From contig NZ_BAABWX010000001.1 of the NCBI RefSeq assembly GCF_040364665.1, positions 2,080,495 through 2,144,494 on the forward strand: a stretch of DNA of 64,000 nt. Reading direction: 5' to 3'. A program made the position numbers and the translations under genes. A model generated the notes under the pieces. That model did no database searches and was not told the origin of the DNA. It was given only the letters and a program-made list of their open reading frames with translations. The DNA is from Cognatishimia sp. WU-CL00825. GTDB taxonomy: Bacteria; Pseudomonadota; Alphaproteobacteria; Rhodobacterales; Rhodobacteraceae. Shown in pieces: positions 45,473 through 57,705 of the stretch (position 1 is its first letter; the number at the start of each line of letters is the position of its first letter).

Positions 45473-46291
45473 ATGAGCAGTCAGGATATGCAAGTGGTGG
45501 GGCTGTGCCGGTTTTCTTATCCGGCACTTGGCGGGTTTCAGGTGGAACATGAGACCATCGAGGACCGGCGGGCTTATCTGTATGCGCCCGAGCGGATGGA
45601 GGAGCGGTTTCGCACCTTTGAGACCATCGCCCTGCCCGGCCTGAAAGCTCAGACCGACCCGAATTTTGAACTGTTGATTGTGGTGGGCGACTGTATGCCC
45701 GCGCCTTATCTGGAACGGTTGGCAGCGCTGACGCAGGATTTTCCGCAAGCGGTGATTGTGCAGCGCGCACCAGAGCGGCACCGGCCTGCGATGCAGCGGG
45801 TGTTAAATGATTTCCGCCGCGATACCGGGTTGCATACTTTGCAGTTTCGCCATGATGACGATGATGCGGTGGCGGTGAATTTCATTGAGCGGCTGCGCGA
45901 CGTGGCACAGGATTGCCAAGGGCTGTTGGCGCGCAACAGACTGATGGCCATTGATTTCAACCGTGGGTTTTCGGCGCGGCCAACGGCGCAGGGGCTAGAG
46001 GCAGAACCCGCGTTCCTGCCCTATTACGGCGTGGCCTTTGGCATGGCAGTGGCTCCAAGCGTCAAGCAATCGATCATGAATTTTGGCCACAACAAAGTGC
46101 ATCGGGTGATGCCCACGATCACCCATACGGACGAGGACATGTTTGTGCGAGGCCACAATGATTTCAACGACTCGCGCCAAAAGGCCAATGTGTCAAAGGT
46201 AGATCTGCAACCGCTGGACGCCGCCGGCGAGGCGCATTTCAAAGCGCGCTTTGCGATAGATGCAGATCAGGTGCGGGCCGCCTTTGCCTGA
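45473..46291 (+). CDS. Putative rhamnosyl transferase family protein
   Basis: A 272-residue cytoplasmic protein resembling the putative rhamnosyl transferase family found in Rhodobacteraceae. LPGLKAQTDPNFELLIVVGD (about 55-74) and a RHDDDDAV acidic motif (about 126-133, DxD-like metal/nucleotide-sugar site) fit a glycosyltransferase fold. Start ATG 45473 (MSSQDMQVVG) has AGAGGG upstream. The 3' end overlaps the convergent DMT gene by 25 bp. Substrate unknown. Confidence 0.75.
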   Translation: MSSQDMQVVGLCRFSYPALGGFQVEHETIEDRRAYLYAPERMEERFRTFETIALPGLKAQTDPNFELLIVVGDCMPAPYLERLAALTQDFPQAVIVQRAPERHRPAMQRVLNDFRRDTGLHTLQFRHDDDDAVAVNFIERLRDVAQDCQGLLARNRLMAIDFNRGFSARPTAQGLEAEPAFLPYYGVAFGMAVAPSVKQSIMNFGHNKVHRVMPTITHTDEDMFVRGHNDFNDSRQKANVSKVDLQPLDAAGEAHFKARFAIDADQVRAAFA

Positions 46292-47169
46292 CTCCGGTTT
46301 GCGCGGGCTTCGCGAAACAGCGTGAACAAGCCCGTGCCGACCACAATCGCAGCCCCCAGCAATGTCAAAGCGTCGGGCCAATCACCAAAGACCAGCAGGC
46401 CAATCAACAGCGCCCAGACCAACCCGGTATAGCGAAACGGGGCCACAAAGCCGATGTCTCCCACGCGCATCACCATAGTGGAAAACAGATATCCACCACC
46501 AATAAACACCGCCATGCCTAAAATAAGCAGCCCATCACCCGCGGCAACCGGTTGCCATGATCCCTGAATCAGCAACACGCCAGAGGCCAAAACGGTGACG
46601 CAAACTGCAGCATGCAGGGCCACAAACAACGATGGAACCTCTGCTGAAAGACGTCGTGCTGTCAGATCGCGGATCGTGATGAATACCACCGCCGCCAAGG
46701 CATTAAAAGTCGCAGGATTAAAGCCCTCTGGGCCTGGCCTGACGATCAACACCATACCCAAGAACCCAATCCCGATCGCCACAAACCGACGCCACCCTAG
46801 AGGCTCTTGAAAAAACAATGCAGCTGCCAAGGCAACCGTTAGCGGCAGCACCTGCAACACAGCCGTCACATTTGCAATTTCCATTTGGCGCAGCGCGGAG
46901 ACAAACAAATAGGCCGCAAGCAACTCGGACAGAGAACGCAGACTGATTAACATCCAATCAGACCGATTTAATTGGGGGGTCATGGCCCCAGCGCGATAGG
47001 TCAAGATGCCGACAAACAGGATGGTTGGCAGTCCACGCAAGACAAAGAGCTGGGACATCGACATGTCGCCGCCCATAAATTTGATCAGCGCATCATTGAA
47101 AGTATAGCACGCCATCGCCGCCACCATGAGCAGCGCACCTTGCAGATTATTGGATCCAGAGAAAGCCAA
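46267..47169 (-). CDS. DMT-superfamily (EamA) transporter
   Basis: A 300-residue inner-membrane protein with about ten helices in two EamA repeats (first ending around GFLGMVLIVRPG, second from about residue 150). Likely exports a small metabolite; substrate unknown. It lies between rpoC and the convergent glycosyltransferase-like gene, interrupting the usual rpoC-rpsL neighbourhood. Confidence 0.85.
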   Translation of the reverse strand: MAFSGSNNLQGALLMVAAMACYTFNDALIKFMGGDMSMSQLFVLRGLPTILFVGILTYRAGAMTPQLNRSDWMLISLRSLSELLAAYLFVSALRQMEIANVTAVLQVLPLTVALAAALFFQEPLGWRRFVAIGIGFLGMVLIVRPGPEGFNPATFNALAAVVFITIRDLTARRLSAEVPSLFVALHAAVCVTVLASGVLLIQGSWQPVAAGDGLLILGMAVFIGGGYLFSTMVMRVGDIGFVAPFRYTGLVWALLIGLLVFGDWPDALTLLGAAIVVGTGLFTLFREARANRSQAKAART

Positions 47170-47267
47170 AACGCGACCTCTTTTTTACGGCACCGATCGC
47201 CACTTTGGGCCGCGGTTTTCCGCCTTTAATTACAGTCCTGTTCATGACGGGGGATGGCGCAAATGAA

Positions 47268-47291
47268 AACCCCCGACCAAGGCCGGGGGTT
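47268..47291 (-). terminator. Rho-independent terminator after rpoC
   Basis: Stem AACCCCCG/CGGGGGTT with an 8-nt loop, followed on the minus strand by TTTTC, about 25 nt after the rpoC stop. It ends the rplJ-rplL-rpoB-rpoC transcript. Confidence 0.8.
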
Positions 47292-47316
47292 CAAAATCGT
47301 TTCGCTGAAAGAGATC

Positions 47317-50300
47317 TTACTCTTCGCGGCTTTCAGGTGTGTCCACCAGACCGCTGTCAAAGATGTCTTCGGCTCCGAAATCAGCGCTTGGCGCAGCCAG
47401 GGCGGCTGCTTGCTCTGCTTCTTCGCGGCGCGCTTCGATCACAACGTTGTCGCGATCAGTTGCAACACGGCGCACCATTTGAGTGGCGCCGCCGGTTCCC
47501 GCAGGGATCAGACGACCCACGATGACGTTTTCTTTCAGACCAACCAGCTTGTCTTTCTTACCTTGGACAGAGGCCTCGGTGAGAACACGTGTGGTTTCCT
47601 GGAAGGACGCCGCCGAGATGAAGGAACGTGTCTGCAAGGACGCTTTGGTGATCCCCAAGAGGATCGGCGCACCCTGTGCAGGACGTTTGCCGCGAGAAAG
47701 GGCTTTCTCGTTTGCAGCATCAAATTCCTGCTTATCGACATGTTCACCCTTCAGCAGGGTTGTCTCGCCAGAGTCAGAGATTTCCCATTTCTGCAGCATT
47801 TGACGCACGATAACTTCGATGTGTTTATCGTTAATCTTAACACCCTGCAGACGGTAAACGTCTTGGACTTCGTCGATCATGTAGTTGGCCAGAGCCTCGA
47901 CACCCATAATACCAAGGATATCGTGTGGCGCTGGGTTACCATCCATCAGGTAATCACCTTTCTGTACGAAGTCGCCTTCTTGTACAGGAATGTGTTTCCC
48001 TTTTGGCACCATGTATTCGATGGTTTCCATTGTGTCATCTGCTGGCTCTACCGCGATGCGACGCTTGTTCTTGTAATCCCGGCCAAAGCGCACATAACCA
48101 TCTGCTTCTGCGATGATCGCGTGATCTTTTGGACGACGTGCTTCGAACAATTCCGCAACCCGTGGCAAACCACCGGTAATGTCTTTGGTTTTCGCACCCT
48201 CGCGTGGGATACGTGCAACCACGTCACCCGCTTTGAGGTCCTGGCCATCTTCGACCGACAGAATGGCGTCAACAGACATTGGGTAATGCACGGGGTTGCC
48301 AGCTGCATTGCGCACTGGTTCGCCATCTTCACCCACCAAGATAACTTCGGGTTTGAATTCGTTGCCTTTTGGCGCAGAGCGCCAATCGATAACGATTTTC
48401 TGTGTCATACCAGTTGCTTCATCGGTGACGTCGCGCACGGCAAGACCAGACACCAGATCAACGAATTTCGCTTTACCAGCTTTTTCCGCAATGATTGGCA
48501 GTGTGAACGGATCCCATTCAAACAATTTGTCGCCACGACCGATTTTGTCGGCGTCTTTCACAAACAGTTTGGAACCATAGCTCAGCTTGTGCGTGACGCG
48601 CACATCGCCGTTGCCATCGATGATTTCCAACTTCATGTTACGGCCCATGACGAGGGTTTCACCCGCTTCATTTTCCAGAACATTGGTGTTTTCGAAGTGG
48701 ATCACACCTTCTTGGCTTGCTTCCTGGAAGGACTGCTGACCACCCTGCGCAACACCACCAATGTGGAATGTACGCATGGTCAGCTGAGTACCAGGTTCAC
48801 CGATTGACTGCGCCGCAATAATACCGACCGCTTCGCCTTCGTTGACTTTTGTACCGCGGGCAAGGTCACGACCATAGCACTGCGCACAAACGCCTTCTTC
48901 AGCTTCACATGTCAGCGGGCTGCGGATACGCGCCGAAGCAACGCCTGCTTCATGCACCGCATCAGACATCAATTCGTCGATCAACTGACCTTCGGCGATC
49001 AGAACTTCGTCTGTGCCTGGACGCATGATATCTTCGGCGGCCACACGGCCCAGAATACGCTCTGCCAAAGTTGCAACAACTTCACCATCGTTGACCGCTG
49101 CGACCGCAGTGATCGCGCGTTCTGTGCCACAATCATCCATGCGCACGATGCAATCTTGTGCAACGTCCACCAGACGACGTGTCAGGTAACCAGAGTTCGC
49201 TGTTTTCAACGCCGTGTCCGACAGACCCTTACGGGCACCGTGGGTGGAGTTGAAGTATTCAAGAACGGTCAGGCCTTCTTTAAAGTTCGAGATGATCGGT
49301 GTCTCGATGATGTCGCCGTTCGGTTTGGCCATCAGACCACGCATACCGCCCAACTGTTTCATCTGAGTAACCGAACCACGCGCACCAGAGTGGGCCATCA
49401 TGTAAACCGAGTTTGGTTCCATTTCAGCGCCCGCTTCGTCCGTTTTCGCGGCCGAAATGGCGTTCATCATCGCATCGGTGACTTTGTCGTTACATTTTGA
49501 CCAAGCATCGACAACTTTGTTGTATTTTTCACCCTGAGTGATCAGGCCGTCCATATACTGTTGTTCGAAGTCTTTGACCAACCCGCGCGTGTGATCAACG
49601 ATGCCCCATTTGTCATCGGGGATAACCATGTCGTCTTTACCAAAAGAAATGCCCGCTTTGAACGCTTCTTTAAAGCCGATGGACATGATCTGGTCACAGA
49701 AGATGACCGACTCTTTCTGACCGCAGTAACGGTAGACGGTGTCGATGACGTTTTGCACGTCTTTCTTCCGCAGCAGGTTGTTCACCAGCTCGAACGGTGC
49801 CTTGTTGTTTGTTGGCAGCAAAGCACCCAGCTTGACGCGACCAGGGGTCGTTTCAAAGCGCTTCATGACCTCAAGGCCGTTTTCGTCGATCTGTGGGATA
49901 CGCGCCTGGATTTTTGTGTGCAGGTGGACAACACCCGCATCCAAAGCGTGCTCGACTTCCTCGATGGACGAGAAGATCATGCCTTCGCCCTTCATGCCAT
50001 CGCGCGCGATGGTGAGGTAGTAGAGACCTAAAATCATATCCTGAGACGGAACGATAATAGGCGCGCCGTTTGCAGGGGACAGAACGTTGTTGGTGGACAT
50101 CATTAGAACCCGTGCTTCCAACTGAGCTTCGAGGCTCAGAGGCACGTGTACCGCCATTTGGTCACCGTCAAAGTCCGCGTTAAACGCCGAACAGACCAGC
50201 GGGTGCAGCTGAATGGCTTTACCTTCGATCAGTATGGGTTCAAAGGCCTGGATGCCCAAACGGTGCAATGTTGGCGCACGGTTCAGCATGACCGGGTGTT

Positions 50301-51561
50301 CGCGGATGACTTCATCCAAGATATCCCAGACTTCCGGGCGCTCTTTTTCCACCAGCTTTTTGGCTTGCTTCACAGTAGAAGACAGGCCTTTGGCTTCGAG
50401 GCGGGAATAGATGAACGGTTTGAACAGTTCGAGGGCCATCTTCTTAGGCAGACCACATTGGTGCAGCTTAAGTTCAGGACCCGTCACAATGACCGAACGA
50501 CCAGAGAAGTCGACGCGTTTACCCAAAAGGTTTTGGCGGAAGCGACCTTGTTTACCTTTCAGCATGTCAGACAGCGATTTCAGCGGACGCTTATTTGCGC
50601 CAGTGATCACGCGGCCACGACGGCCGTTGTCAAACAGAGCATCCACGGATTCCTGCAACATACGTTTTTCGTTACGTACGATGATGTCAGGTGCGCGCAG
50701 CTCGATCAGACGCTTCAAGCGGTTGTTCCGGTTGATCACACGACGGTAAAGGTCGTTCAGATCAGAGGTCGCGAAACGGCCGCCATCTAGGGGCACCAAT
50801 GGGCGCAGTTCTGGTGGGATCACAGGGATCACGGTCAGAACCATCCACTCTGGACGGTTGCCAGATTCCAAGAAGGATTCCACAACTTTCAGACGTTTGA
50901 TGATTTTCTTTGGTTTCAACTCGCCAGTTGCTTCGGCCAGTTCGGCGCGCAGCGTTTCAGCTTCGGATTCCAGATCGATCATCGACAACATGTCACGGAT
51001 CGCTTCGGCACCGATATTGGCGGTGAAAGCGTCCATGCCATAGGCGTCTTGAGCGTCCATGAACTCTTCTTCGGTCATCATTTGGCCGAACTGAAGGTCG
51101 GTCAGACCCGGTTCGATGACAACGTAGTTTTCAAAATAGAGAACACGTTCCAGATCACGCAGTGTCATGTCCAGCATCAGACCGATGCGGCTTGGCAGCG
51201 ATTTCAGGAACCAAATATGCGCGACGGGTGCGGCCAACTCAATGTGGCCCATACGCTCGCGACGTACTTTTTGCAGCGTGACTTCCACACCACATTTTTC
51301 GCAGACAACACCGCGATATTTCATACGCTTATATTTGCCGCACAGGCATTCGTAATCTTTGATCGGGCCAAAGATACGCGCGCAGAACAGGCCGTCGCGT
51401 TCTGGTTTGAACGTCCGGTAGTTGATGGTTTCTGGCTTTTTGATTTCGCCATAGGACCATGAAAGAATCCGTTCCGGTGACGCCAAAGACACTTTGATTT
51501 CATCAAAGACCTTTGCTGGTGTCAGCGGGTTAAACGGGTTGTTGGTCAGTTCCTGGTTCAT
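47317..51561 (-). CDS. rpoC: RNA polymerase beta' subunit
   Basis: A 1414-residue catalytic subunit. The N-terminal zinc site (CLCGKYKR ... [10 protein letters not shown]), the catalytic NADFDGDQM (about 458-466) and the second zinc site (around [16 protein letters not shown]) are intact. The C-terminus is acidic. It follows rpoB by about 50 nt. Confidence 0.98.
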   Translation of the reverse strand: MNQELTNNPFNPLTPAKVFDEIKVSLASPERILSWSYGEIKKPETINYRTFKPERDGLFCARIFGPIKDYECLCGKYKRMKYRGVVCEKCGVEVTLQKVRRERMGHIELAAPVAHIWFLKSLPSRIGLMLDMTLRDLERVLYFENYVVIEPGLTDLQFGQMMTEEEFMDAQDAYGMDAFTANIGAEAIRDMLSMIDLESEAETLRAELAEATGELKPKKIIKRLKVVESFLESGNRPEWMVLTVIPVIPPELRPLVPLDGGRFATSDLNDLYRRVINRNNRLKRLIELRAPDIIVRNEKRMLQESVDALFDNGRRGRVITGANKRPLKSLSDMLKGKQGRFRQNLLGKRVDFSGRSVIVTGPELKLHQCGLPKKMALELFKPFIYSRLEAKGLSSTVKQAKKLVEKERPEVWDILDEVIREHPVMLNRAPTLHRLGIQAFEPILIEGKAIQLHPLVCSAFNADFDGDQMAVHVPLSLEAQLEARVLMMSTNNVLSPANGAPIIVPSQDMILGLYYLTIARDGMKGEGMIFSSIEEVEHALDAGVVHLHTKIQARIPQIDENGLEVMKRFETTPGRVKLGALLPTNNKAPFELVNNLLRKKDVQNVIDTVYRYCGQKESVIFCDQIMSIGFKEAFKAGISFGKDDMVIPDDKWGIVDHTRGLVKDFEQQYMDGLITQGEKYNKVVDAWSKCNDKVTDAMMNAISAAKTDEAGAEMEPNSVYMMAHSGARGSVTQMKQLGGMRGLMAKPNGDIIETPIISNFKEGLTVLEYFNSTHGARKGLSDTALKTANSGYLTRRLVDVAQDCIVRMDDCGTERAITAVAAVNDGEVVATLAERILGRVAAEDIMRPGTDEVLIAEGQLIDELMSDAVHEAGVASARIRSPLTCEAEEGVCAQCYGRDLARGTKVNEGEAVGIIAAQSIGEPGTQLTMRTFHIGGVAQGGQQSFQEASQEGVIHFENTNVLENEAGETLVMGRNMKLEIIDGNGDVRVTHKLSYGSKLFVKDADKIGRGDKLFEWDPFTLPIIAEKAGKAKFVDLVSGLAVRDVTDEATGMTQKIVIDWRSAPKGNEFKPEVILVGEDGEPVRNAAGNPVHYPMSVDAILSVEDGQDLKAGDVVARIPREGAKTKDITGGLPRVAELFEARRPKDHAIIAEADGYVRFGRDYKNKRRIAVEPADDTMETIEYMVPKGKHIPVQEGDFVQKGDYLMDGNPAPHDILGIMGVEALANYMIDEVQDVYRLQGVKINDKHIEVIVRQMLQKWEISDSGETTLLKGEHVDKQEFDAANEKALSRGKRPAQGAPILLGITKASLQTRSFISAASFQETTRVLTEASVQGKKDKLVGLKENVIVGRLIPAGTGGATQMVRRVATDRDNVVIEARREEAEQAAALAAPSADFGAEDIFDSGLVDTPESREE

Positions 51562-51612
51562 TTTGATACCTCAAATTCGTGCGGAAGGGGGGACGGGAAA
51601 AGGGCCAAGGCC

Positions 51613-54600
51613 CTATTCCTCAACCTCCGCATCCAGGAGTTCCATATTCAGGCCAAGACCACGGACTTCTTTCACCAGAACGTTGAACGATTCTGGGATG
51701 CCTGCCTCGTAGTTGTCTTCGCCTTTAACGATGCTTTCATAGACTTTTGTCCGGCCAGCCACGTCATCGGATTTCACAGTCAGCATTTCCTGCAGGGTGT
51801 AGGCTGCGCCATAGGCTTCCAGAGCCCAGACTTCCATTTCCCCAAAGCGCTGACCACCAAACTGTGCTTTACCGCCCAATGGCTGCTGGGTAACCAGCGA
51901 GTATGGACCAGTAGAACGCGCGTGGATTTTGTCATCCACAAGGTGGTGCAGTTTCAGCAGGTATTTGACACCAACGGTGACAGGACGTGCGAATTGCTCG
52001 CCTGTGCGGCCATCAAACAAGATGGACTGACCGCTTGTGTCAAAGCCAGCACGTGTCAGAGCTTCGTTGACGTCAAGTTCCTTGGCACCATCAAAGACCG
52101 GTGTCGCAATCGGCACACCGCGTGTCACGTTGCCCGCGGCTTCAACCAGTTGCTTTTCGTCCATGCCAACGATGCCTTCGGCGTAAACTTCTGGACCATA
52201 AGCATGTTCCATAGCTTCACGCACCGGAGTCAAATCGCCTGTACGACGGTAGTCTTGCAGAGCATCGTCAATTTTGATGCCCAGACCGCGTGCGGCCCAA
52301 CCCATATGGGTTTCAAGGATCTGACCAACGTTCATCCGTGACGGAACACCCAGCGGGTTCAGACAGAAATCAACCGGTGTACCGTCTTCGAGGAATGGCA
52401 TGTCTTCCATAGGTACAACCTTGGAAATAACACCTTTGTTCCCGTGACGACCCGCCATCTTATCACCCGGCTGCAGCTTACGCTTCACCGCGATAAAGAC
52501 TTTGACCATCTTCATGACGCCCGGTGGCAGATCATCGCCGCGACGGACTTTTTCGACTTTATCCTCAAAGCGGGCATCAAGCGCGCGTTTCTGGATTTCG
52601 TACTGTTCGTGCAGGGCTTCTACGATCTGTGCATCTTGCTCGTCTTCCAGAGCCAGCTGCCACCATTGACCGCGTGTCAGCATAGACAGCAGATCTTCGG
52701 TGATTTCAGAGTTCGGACGCACGCCTTTGGGGCCTTTGACCGCAACTTTTCCGATGATCATATCGCGCAGACGTGCATAGATGTTGCGATCCAAGATCGC
52801 CAGCTCGTCGTCACGGTCACGTGCCAATGCTTCGACTTCTTCACGCTCGATCTGCAGCGCACGTTCGTCTTTTTCAACGCCGTGGCGGTTGAAAACACGA
52901 ACCTCGACAACAGTCCCGAAGTCACCTGGCTTTACGCGCAGCGATGTATCGCGCACGTCAGAGGCTTTCTCACCAAAGATGGCGCGCAGAAGTTTTTCTT
53001 CTGGTGTCATCGGGCTTTCGCCTTTTGGTGTGATTTTGCCGACCAGAATGTCACCCGGTTCAACGTCCGCACCGATGTAAACGATGCCCGCCTCGTCGAG
53101 GTTACGCAGCGCTTCTTCACCAACGTTTGGAATGTCGCGTGTGATTTCTTCTGGGCCAAGCTTTGTATCACGTGCGGCGACTTCGAATTCTTCGATATGC
53201 ACCGAAGTAAAGACGTCATCACGCGCGATGCGCTCGGAGATCAGAATGGAGTCTTCGTAGTTGTAGCCGTTCCAAGGCATAAACGCGACGATCACGTTTT
53301 TACCCAAGGACAATTCACCGATATCAGTGGATGGACCGTCCGCCAGAACTTCGCCTTTGCCGACTGTGTCGCCCACTTTGACCAACGGACGCTGGTTGAT
53401 ACAGGTGTTTTGGTTGGACCTTTGGAATTTGCGCAGACGATAGATGTCAACGCCAGCATCGCCCAGTTCCAGATCATGCGTCGCGCGCACAACGATACGC
53501 TGCGCATCAACTTGGTCGATGATACCTGCGCGTTTCGCCATGATCGCCGCACCAGAGTCACGGGCCACAACTTCTTCGATACCTGTGCCAACAAGCGGTG
53601 CTTCGGCGCGCAGCAGCGGAACTGCCTGACGCATCATGTTCGAACCCATCAGGGCCCGGTTCGCATCGTCGTTTTCGAGGAACGGAATAAGCGAAGCCGC
53701 AACCGATACCAACTGTTTTGGGCTAACGTCGATCAGGTCAACATTGGCAACAGACGCCATTGTATAGTCGCCCGCCTGACGGGTGTTGACCATTTCATTG
53801 ACAAATCTGCCGTCGTCATCAAGCGAAGCGTTGGCCTGTGCCACAGTGTGGCGCATTTCTTCGGTCGCTGACATATATTGAACTTCGTCGGTCACCTGAC
53901 CTTCGATCACCTTGCGATAAGGTGTTTCAATAAAGCCGTATTTGTTGACGCGGGCAAAAGTGGCCAGCGAGTTGATCAAACCAATGTTCGGACCTTCAGG
54001 CGTTTCAATTGGACACATCCGACCATAGTGGGTCGGGTGAACGTCGCGAACTTCAAAGCCCGCACGTTCGCGTGTCAGACCACCTGGCCCAAGCGCTGAG
54101 AGGCGACGCTTGTGCGTCACTTCGGACAGCGGGTTGGTTTGGTCCATGAATTGCGACAGCTGCGAAGAGCCAAAGAATTCACGAACGGCAGCCGCCGCTG
54201 GTTTTGCGTTGATCAGATCCTGTGGCATCACAGTGTCGATTTCGACAGAGGACATACGCTCTTTGATCGCGCGCTCCATGCGCAGCAGACCAACGCGGTA
54301 TTGGTTTTCCATCAGCTCGCCAACAGAACGCACACGACGGTTGCCCAAGTGGTCAATATCGTCGATGTCACCTTTGCCGTCACGCAGCTCTACCAGAGCT
54401 TTGATGCAGGAAATGATGTCTTCTTTGCGCAAAGTCCGCTGGGTGTCGTCAGCGTCCAAAGCCAAACGCATGTTCATTTTCACACGGCCAACCGCGGAAA
54501 GATCATAACGCTCTGAGTCAAAGAACAACGTGTCAAACAGGTTTGACGCCGCTTCAACGGTGGGTGGCTCACCCGGACGCATCACACGGTAGATATCCAT

Positions 54601-55749
54601 AAGTGCTGTGTCGCGACCCATGTTTTTATCTGCCGCCATTGTGTTGCGGATGTATGGACCAACATTGATGTTATCGATGTCCAGAACCGGTAGATCGAAA
54701 ATACCCGCTTCCAGCAATTCTGAAACGGTGCCGCCAATGATGTCGCCATCTTTGTCGTATTCAACCGTCAACTCATCGCCGGCTTCGACATAGATCGCGC
54801 CGGTTTCTTCGTTGATGATGTCACAAGAAACAAACTTGCCATAGATTTGGTCATGCGGCACCAGCAGCTCAGTAACCTGAGCTTCTTCGATCAATTTCTT
54901 GACCGCACGTGGTGTCACTTTTTTGCCTGCTTCAGCGATCACTTCGCCAGTTGCGGCATCCACCAGATCAAAGGCAGGACGCGTGCCACGAACCCGCTCT
55001 GGGAAGAACTTGGTGACCCAACCTTTGCCCTTCTCGAGACGATAGTTCACTGTATCGTAGTAAGCGTTACAGATGCCTTCCTGGTCCAGACCCAGCGCAT
55101 ACAGCAGGGTGGTGACAGGCAGCTTCCGACGGCGGTCAATACGCGCGAATACGATGTCTTTGGCGTCGAATTCGAAATCCAGCCAAGAGCCACGGTATGG
55201 GATAATGCGGCAAGCAAACAGCAATTTACCCGAAGAGTGGGTTTTGCCTTTGTCGTGATCAAAGAACACGCCAGGCGAACGGTGCATCTGGGAAACGATC
55301 ACACGCTCGGTGCCGTTCACAACAAATGTGCCGTTGGGTGTCATCAAAGGCATATCGCCCATGAACACGTCTTGTTCTTTGATGTCCTTAACGGATTTCG
55401 CGCCAGTATCTTCGTCGATATCAAACACGATCAAACGCAATGTGACTTTCAGCGGTGCGCTGTAGGTCATGTCGCGTTGCATACATTCTTCTACGTCGTA
55501 TTTAGGCTTTTCCAGCTCGTATCCAACAAACTCCAGAATGGACGTTTCGTTGAAATCCTTAATCGGGAAAACCGATTGGAACACGCCTTTGATGCCTTCG
55601 CCGTCCAGCGGCTGAGGCGAATCTCCGGAGCGGAGGAAAAGATCATACGAGGATTTCTGAACCTCAATAAGGTTCGGCATTTCCAGGACTTCGCGGATTT
55701 TACCGAAGTACTTGCGCAAGCGTTTTTGGCCTAGGAAGGTCTGAGCCAT
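51613..55749 (-). CDS. rpoB: RNA polymerase beta subunit
   Basis: A 1378-residue subunit beginning [17 protein letters not shown]. The rifampicin pocket ([23 protein letters not shown]) keeps the D, H and S residues whose changes give resistance, so a susceptible target is predicted. Start ATG 55749 preferred over a GTG four codons upstream. The upstream gap to rplL holds three hairpins. Confidence 0.98.
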   Translation of the reverse strand: MAQTFLGQKRLRKYFGKIREVLEMPNLIEVQKSSYDLFLRSGDSPQPLDGEGIKGVFQSVFPIKDFNETSILEFVGYELEKPKYDVEECMQRDMTYSAPLKVTLRLIVFDIDEDTGAKSVKDIKEQDVFMGDMPLMTPNGTFVVNGTERVIVSQMHRSPGVFFDHDKGKTHSSGKLLFACRIIPYRGSWLDFEFDAKDIVFARIDRRRKLPVTTLLYALGLDQEGICNAYYDTVNYRLEKGKGWVTKFFPERVRGTRPAFDLVDAATGEVIAEAGKKVTPRAVKKLIEEAQVTELLVPHDQIYGKFVSCDIINEETGAIYVEAGDELTVEYDKDGDIIGGTVSELLEAGIFDLPVLDIDNINVGPYIRNTMAADKNMGRDTALMDIYRVMRPGEPPTVEAASNLFDTLFFDSERYDLSAVGRVKMNMRLALDADDTQRTLRKEDIISCIKALVELRDGKGDIDDIDHLGNRRVRSVGELMENQYRVGLLRMERAIKERMSSVEIDTVMPQDLINAKPAAAAVREFFGSSQLSQFMDQTNPLSEVTHKRRLSALGPGGLTRERAGFEVRDVHPTHYGRMCPIETPEGPNIGLINSLATFARVNKYGFIETPYRKVIEGQVTDEVQYMSATEEMRHTVAQANASLDDDGRFVNEMVNTRQAGDYTMASVANVDLIDVSPKQLVSVAASLIPFLENDDANRALMGSNMMRQAVPLLRAEAPLVGTGIEEVVARDSGAAIMAKRAGIIDQVDAQRIVVRATHDLELGDAGVDIYRLRKFQRSNQNTCINQRPLVKVGDTVGKGEVLADGPSTDIGELSLGKNVIVAFMPWNGYNYEDSILISERIARDDVFTSVHIEEFEVAARDTKLGPEEITRDIPNVGEEALRNLDEAGIVYIGADVEPGDILVGKITPKGESPMTPEEKLLRAIFGEKASDVRDTSLRVKPGDFGTVVEVRVFNRHGVEKDERALQIEREEVEALARDRDDELAILDRNIYARLRDMIIGKVAVKGPKGVRPNSEITEDLLSMLTRGQWWQLALEDEQDAQIVEALHEQYEIQKRALDARFEDKVEKVRRGDDLPPGVMKMVKVFIAVKRKLQPGDKMAGRHGNKGVISKVVPMEDMPFLEDGTPVDFCLNPLGVPSRMNVGQILETHMGWAARGLGIKIDDALQDYRRTGDLTPVREAMEHAYGPEVYAEGIVGMDEKQLVEAAGNVTRGVPIATPVFDGAKELDVNEALTRAGFDTSGQSILFDGRTGEQFARPVTVGVKYLLKLHHLVDDKIHARSTGPYSLVTQQPLGGKAQFGGQRFGEMEVWALEAYGAAYTLQEMLTVKSDDVAGRTKVYESIVKGEDNYEAGIPESFNVLVKEVRGLGLNMELLDAEVEE

Positions 55750-55878
55750 GTGCAATGACACCTTTCAATTTCTCAACGGATGAGTATGCCGTCGGGCCCC
55801 GGCACCTCGCCCTTTCGAGACAGACGATGGATCAATTCCCGGCCCTGTCCCACCAGAGGCCTCCCGATCCGTAACCTC

Positions 55879-55918
55879 GTCTTAGAAAAGCTCTTACAAC
55901 AAAGAGCCTTTCTAAGAC
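55879..55918 (-). promoter_or_regulatory. Long hairpin in the rplL-rpoB gap
   Basis: Sixteen base pairs with one mismatch (GTCTTAGAAA and CTCTT parts) and a 6-nt loop. It is long enough to be an RNase III site, as in the equivalent E. coli gap. Confidence 0.7.
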
Positions 55919-55925
55919 AGGTTAA

Positions 55926-55951
55926 GCAGGGTACGGAAATCCGCACCCTGC
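55926..55951 (-). promoter_or_regulatory. Second hairpin in the rplL-rpoB gap
   Basis: Stem GCAGGGT/ACCCTGC with inner CGGA/TCCG; followed by a weak T-stretch only. Could be the attenuator that reduces rpoBC relative to rplJL. Confidence 0.6.
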
Positions 55952-55962
55952 TCACTAATCAC

Positions 55963-55979
55963 TCCGGGCAAAACCCGGA
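55963..55979 (-). promoter_or_regulatory. Third hairpin, just after rplL
   Basis: Stem TCCGGG/CCCGGA with a 5-nt loop, 6 nt after the rplL stop. Likely protects the 3' end of the rplJL message or takes part in attenuation. Confidence 0.5.
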
Positions 55980-55984
55980 AAAGA

Positions 55985-56359
55985 TTACTTAAGCTCGACT
56001 TCTGCGCCAGCTGCTTCCAGCTTGGCTTTGATGTCTTCTGCTTCTGCTTTGTCGACGCCTTCTTTGACAGCTTTGCCGCCAGCTTCAACAAGCTCTTTTG
56101 CTTCTTTGAGGCCCAGGCCAGTGATGCCGCGGACTTCTTTGATGACGTTGATTTTCTTAGGGCCAGCGGCTTTCAGAATAACGTCAAATTCAGTTTTTTC
56201 CTCAGCAGCTTCACCTGCGTCAGCTGCACCAGCAACGACGACGGCGCCACCAGCAGCTGGCTCGATGCCATACTCGTCTTTGAGGATTGTTTTCAGTTCT
56301 TGTGCTTCCAGCAGGGTCAAACCCACGATGCTTTCTGCGAGTGCTTTCAGATCAGCCAT
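55985..56359 (-). CDS. rplL: 50S ribosomal protein L7/L12
   Basis: A 124-residue stalk protein. N-terminal dimerisation part ([20 protein letters not shown]), Ala/Gly-rich hinge (about 36-50), and the factor-binding C-terminal domain ([20 protein letters not shown] ... [12 protein letters not shown]). Present as multiple copies per ribosome, bound to L10 from the neighbouring gene. Confidence 0.98.
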   Translation of the reverse strand: MADLKALAESIVGLTLLEAQELKTILKDEYGIEPAAGGAVVVAGAADAGEAAEEKTEFDVILKAAGPKKINVIKEVRGITGLGLKEAKELVEAGGKAVKEGVDKAEAEDIKAKLEAAGAEVELK

Positions 56360-56433
56360 TTTAGACTCTTTCCGTTATAAGATGTGTGTTCCAACGTTCA
56401 GCAATCAACCAAACGCGGTTCTCAACAAGTTGC

Positions 56434-56952
56434 TTACGCAGCTTCTGCCTTATCCTCGATGGTAGACAGAATGCCCGCGATGTTCGAAGCAGGTGCGCCA
56501 ATTGCGCCAGCGATATTGGAAGCAGGTGCGCCAAGCATACCAGCGATAGTAGCAATAAGCTCTTCGCGGGATGGCATTTTGGACACTGCTGTAACGCCAG
56601 CACGATCAAGAGCGTTCTCACCCATTGCACCACCAAGGATCTCGAAGTTCGAGTTATCTTTGGCGAAGTCTTCAGCCACTTTGGCCGCAGCCACAGGGTC
56701 TTCAGAATAGGTTAGAACGGTCATACCCGTCAGGAATTCACCGATGCTTGCGCAAGGCTTTCCGTCGAGGGCGATTTTGGCGAGCCTGTTTTTGGCAACG
56801 CGAACTGCAGCACCTTGATCGCGCGCGGAGGCACGAAGGGTCTGCATGTCAGCAACTGTAAGACCCGCGTAGTGGGAAACCACTACAACGCCAGAGCTTT
56901 CAAAGATCTGGCCGAGTTCGTCGACCAATTTCTCTTTTTGTGCTCTATCCAC
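56434..56952 (-). CDS. rplJ: 50S ribosomal protein L10
   Basis: A 172-residue protein with the globular 23S-binding N-terminal domain and a C-terminal helix that carries the L7/L12 dimers. GTG 56952 is taken as start: the conserved [16 protein letters not shown] follows at once and GGAG lies 7 nt upstream, whereas 33 upstream codons are not conserved. Leader of about 300 nt from the promoter at 57266-57294. Confidence 0.93.
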   Translation of the reverse strand: MDRAQKEKLVDELGQIFESSGVVVVSHYAGLTVADMQTLRASARDQGAAVRVAKNRLAKIALDGKPCASIGEFLTGMTVLTYSEDPVAAAKVAEDFAKDNSNFEILGGAMGENALDRAGVTAVSKMPSREELIATIAGMLGAPASNIAGAIGAPASNIAGILSTIEDKAEAA

Positions 56953-57265
56953 AGTTTTTCTCCAAATTTGGAAGGCTTGCGCCCTCCGGCTCATATTTGC
57001 TGAGTAAAACCCAGCGTTCAGGTCCGAATTACGGGGCTGAACCAAAACCACCCGAGGAATATCCCGGTTAATCTGGTCTTTCCCGTCTCAGGCAAGAAAT
57101 TAAGAAGGAAACCTTCACTCACCGTCTTGGACGAAATACAAAACAGCGCACGAAGAATCGCACGCTGGTTCGTACAGGATCATTTAGTTTGGAAACCCGC
57201 ACAGTGCAAGGGGGAACCTGCGACATTCGTCGCCTGCTCTGTTTTCCGCCTATGTGGTATTTACC
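56953..57265 (-). other. rplJ leader region
   Basis: About 310 nt of untranslated sequence between the promoter and rplJ. Autogenous control by the L10-L7/L12 complex usually acts on such a leader; a GCTGGGTTTTACTCAGC hairpin (about 56998-57014) is one structural part that can be seen. Confidence 0.45.
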
Positions 57266-57294
57266 TGTATAGCATATTTTCTGGACGAGATCAA
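57266..57294 (-). promoter_or_regulatory. Promoter of rplJ-rplL-rpoB-rpoC
   Basis: On the minus strand TTGATC, 17-nt spacer, TATACA with an extended TGC just ahead. It lies at the 3' edge of the membrane protein gene (stop at 57307), so transcription starts right after it. Confidence 0.65.
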
Positions 57295-57306
57295 AACCCC
57301 CGGCCT

Positions 57307-57705
57307 TCAGTGGTCGCGCTCATGCACAAAAAACAACACTATCGCCGTCAATCCGAACTGAAACACCAGATAAAGACTCTCCATACCCAGAAACAGCATC
57401 GCATTCGGCACATTTTGCTTGGCCATAAGCGCGAGCACATGCAACGACCAGTGAAATAGACCAATCAGCAGCACAAACCGGGCTACTTTTTTGGCCCCCG
57501 AGGTGCCGGGCTGATAATGCGGATAGAGCAAAGCAATCATCGCGCCCTGAATGAAGATCGTCAGAAACCCAAGTGGGATATTTGGCTCTCCATCAAAGTA
57601 ACCAAACCTAAGATAGAGCGGCTCAAACAAAGTCAGGTGCCAAATAAAGGCCAGCGGAAAGACGATCACCGCATAGCCTAATGTTGTCGCAATAGCGGCA
57701 CGCAT
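57307..57705 (-). CDS. Small four-helix membrane protein
   Basis: A 132-residue integral membrane protein (start ATG 57705) with four hydrophobic segments. YAVIVFPLAFIWHLTLFE opens the protein, and a conserved-looking NIPLGFLTIFIQGAMIALLY lies mid-protein. No family assigned with certainty. Its ATG overlaps the stop of the VOC gene by one base, so it is the second gene of that operon. Confidence 0.65.
   Translation of the reverse strand: MRAAIATTLGYAVIVFPLAFIWHLTLFEPLYLRFGYFDGEPNIPLGFLTIFIQGAMIALLYPHYQPGTSGAKKVARFVLLIGLFHWSLHVLALMAKQNVPNAMLFLGMESLYLVFQFGLTAIVLFFVHERDH

Noticed and set aside
47254-52343. Very long plus-strand open frames opposite rpoC and rpoB (517 codons at 47254, several of 140-180 codons)
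   Set aside because: They mirror the codon bias of rpoC/rpoB, have no ribosome binding sites and their products are rich in Phe, His, Val and Cys in a pattern typical of antisense frames.
52444-53871. 475-codon plus-strand frame opposite rpoB
   Set aside because: Antisense shadow of rpoB; rpoB is intact and fully conserved across the same span.
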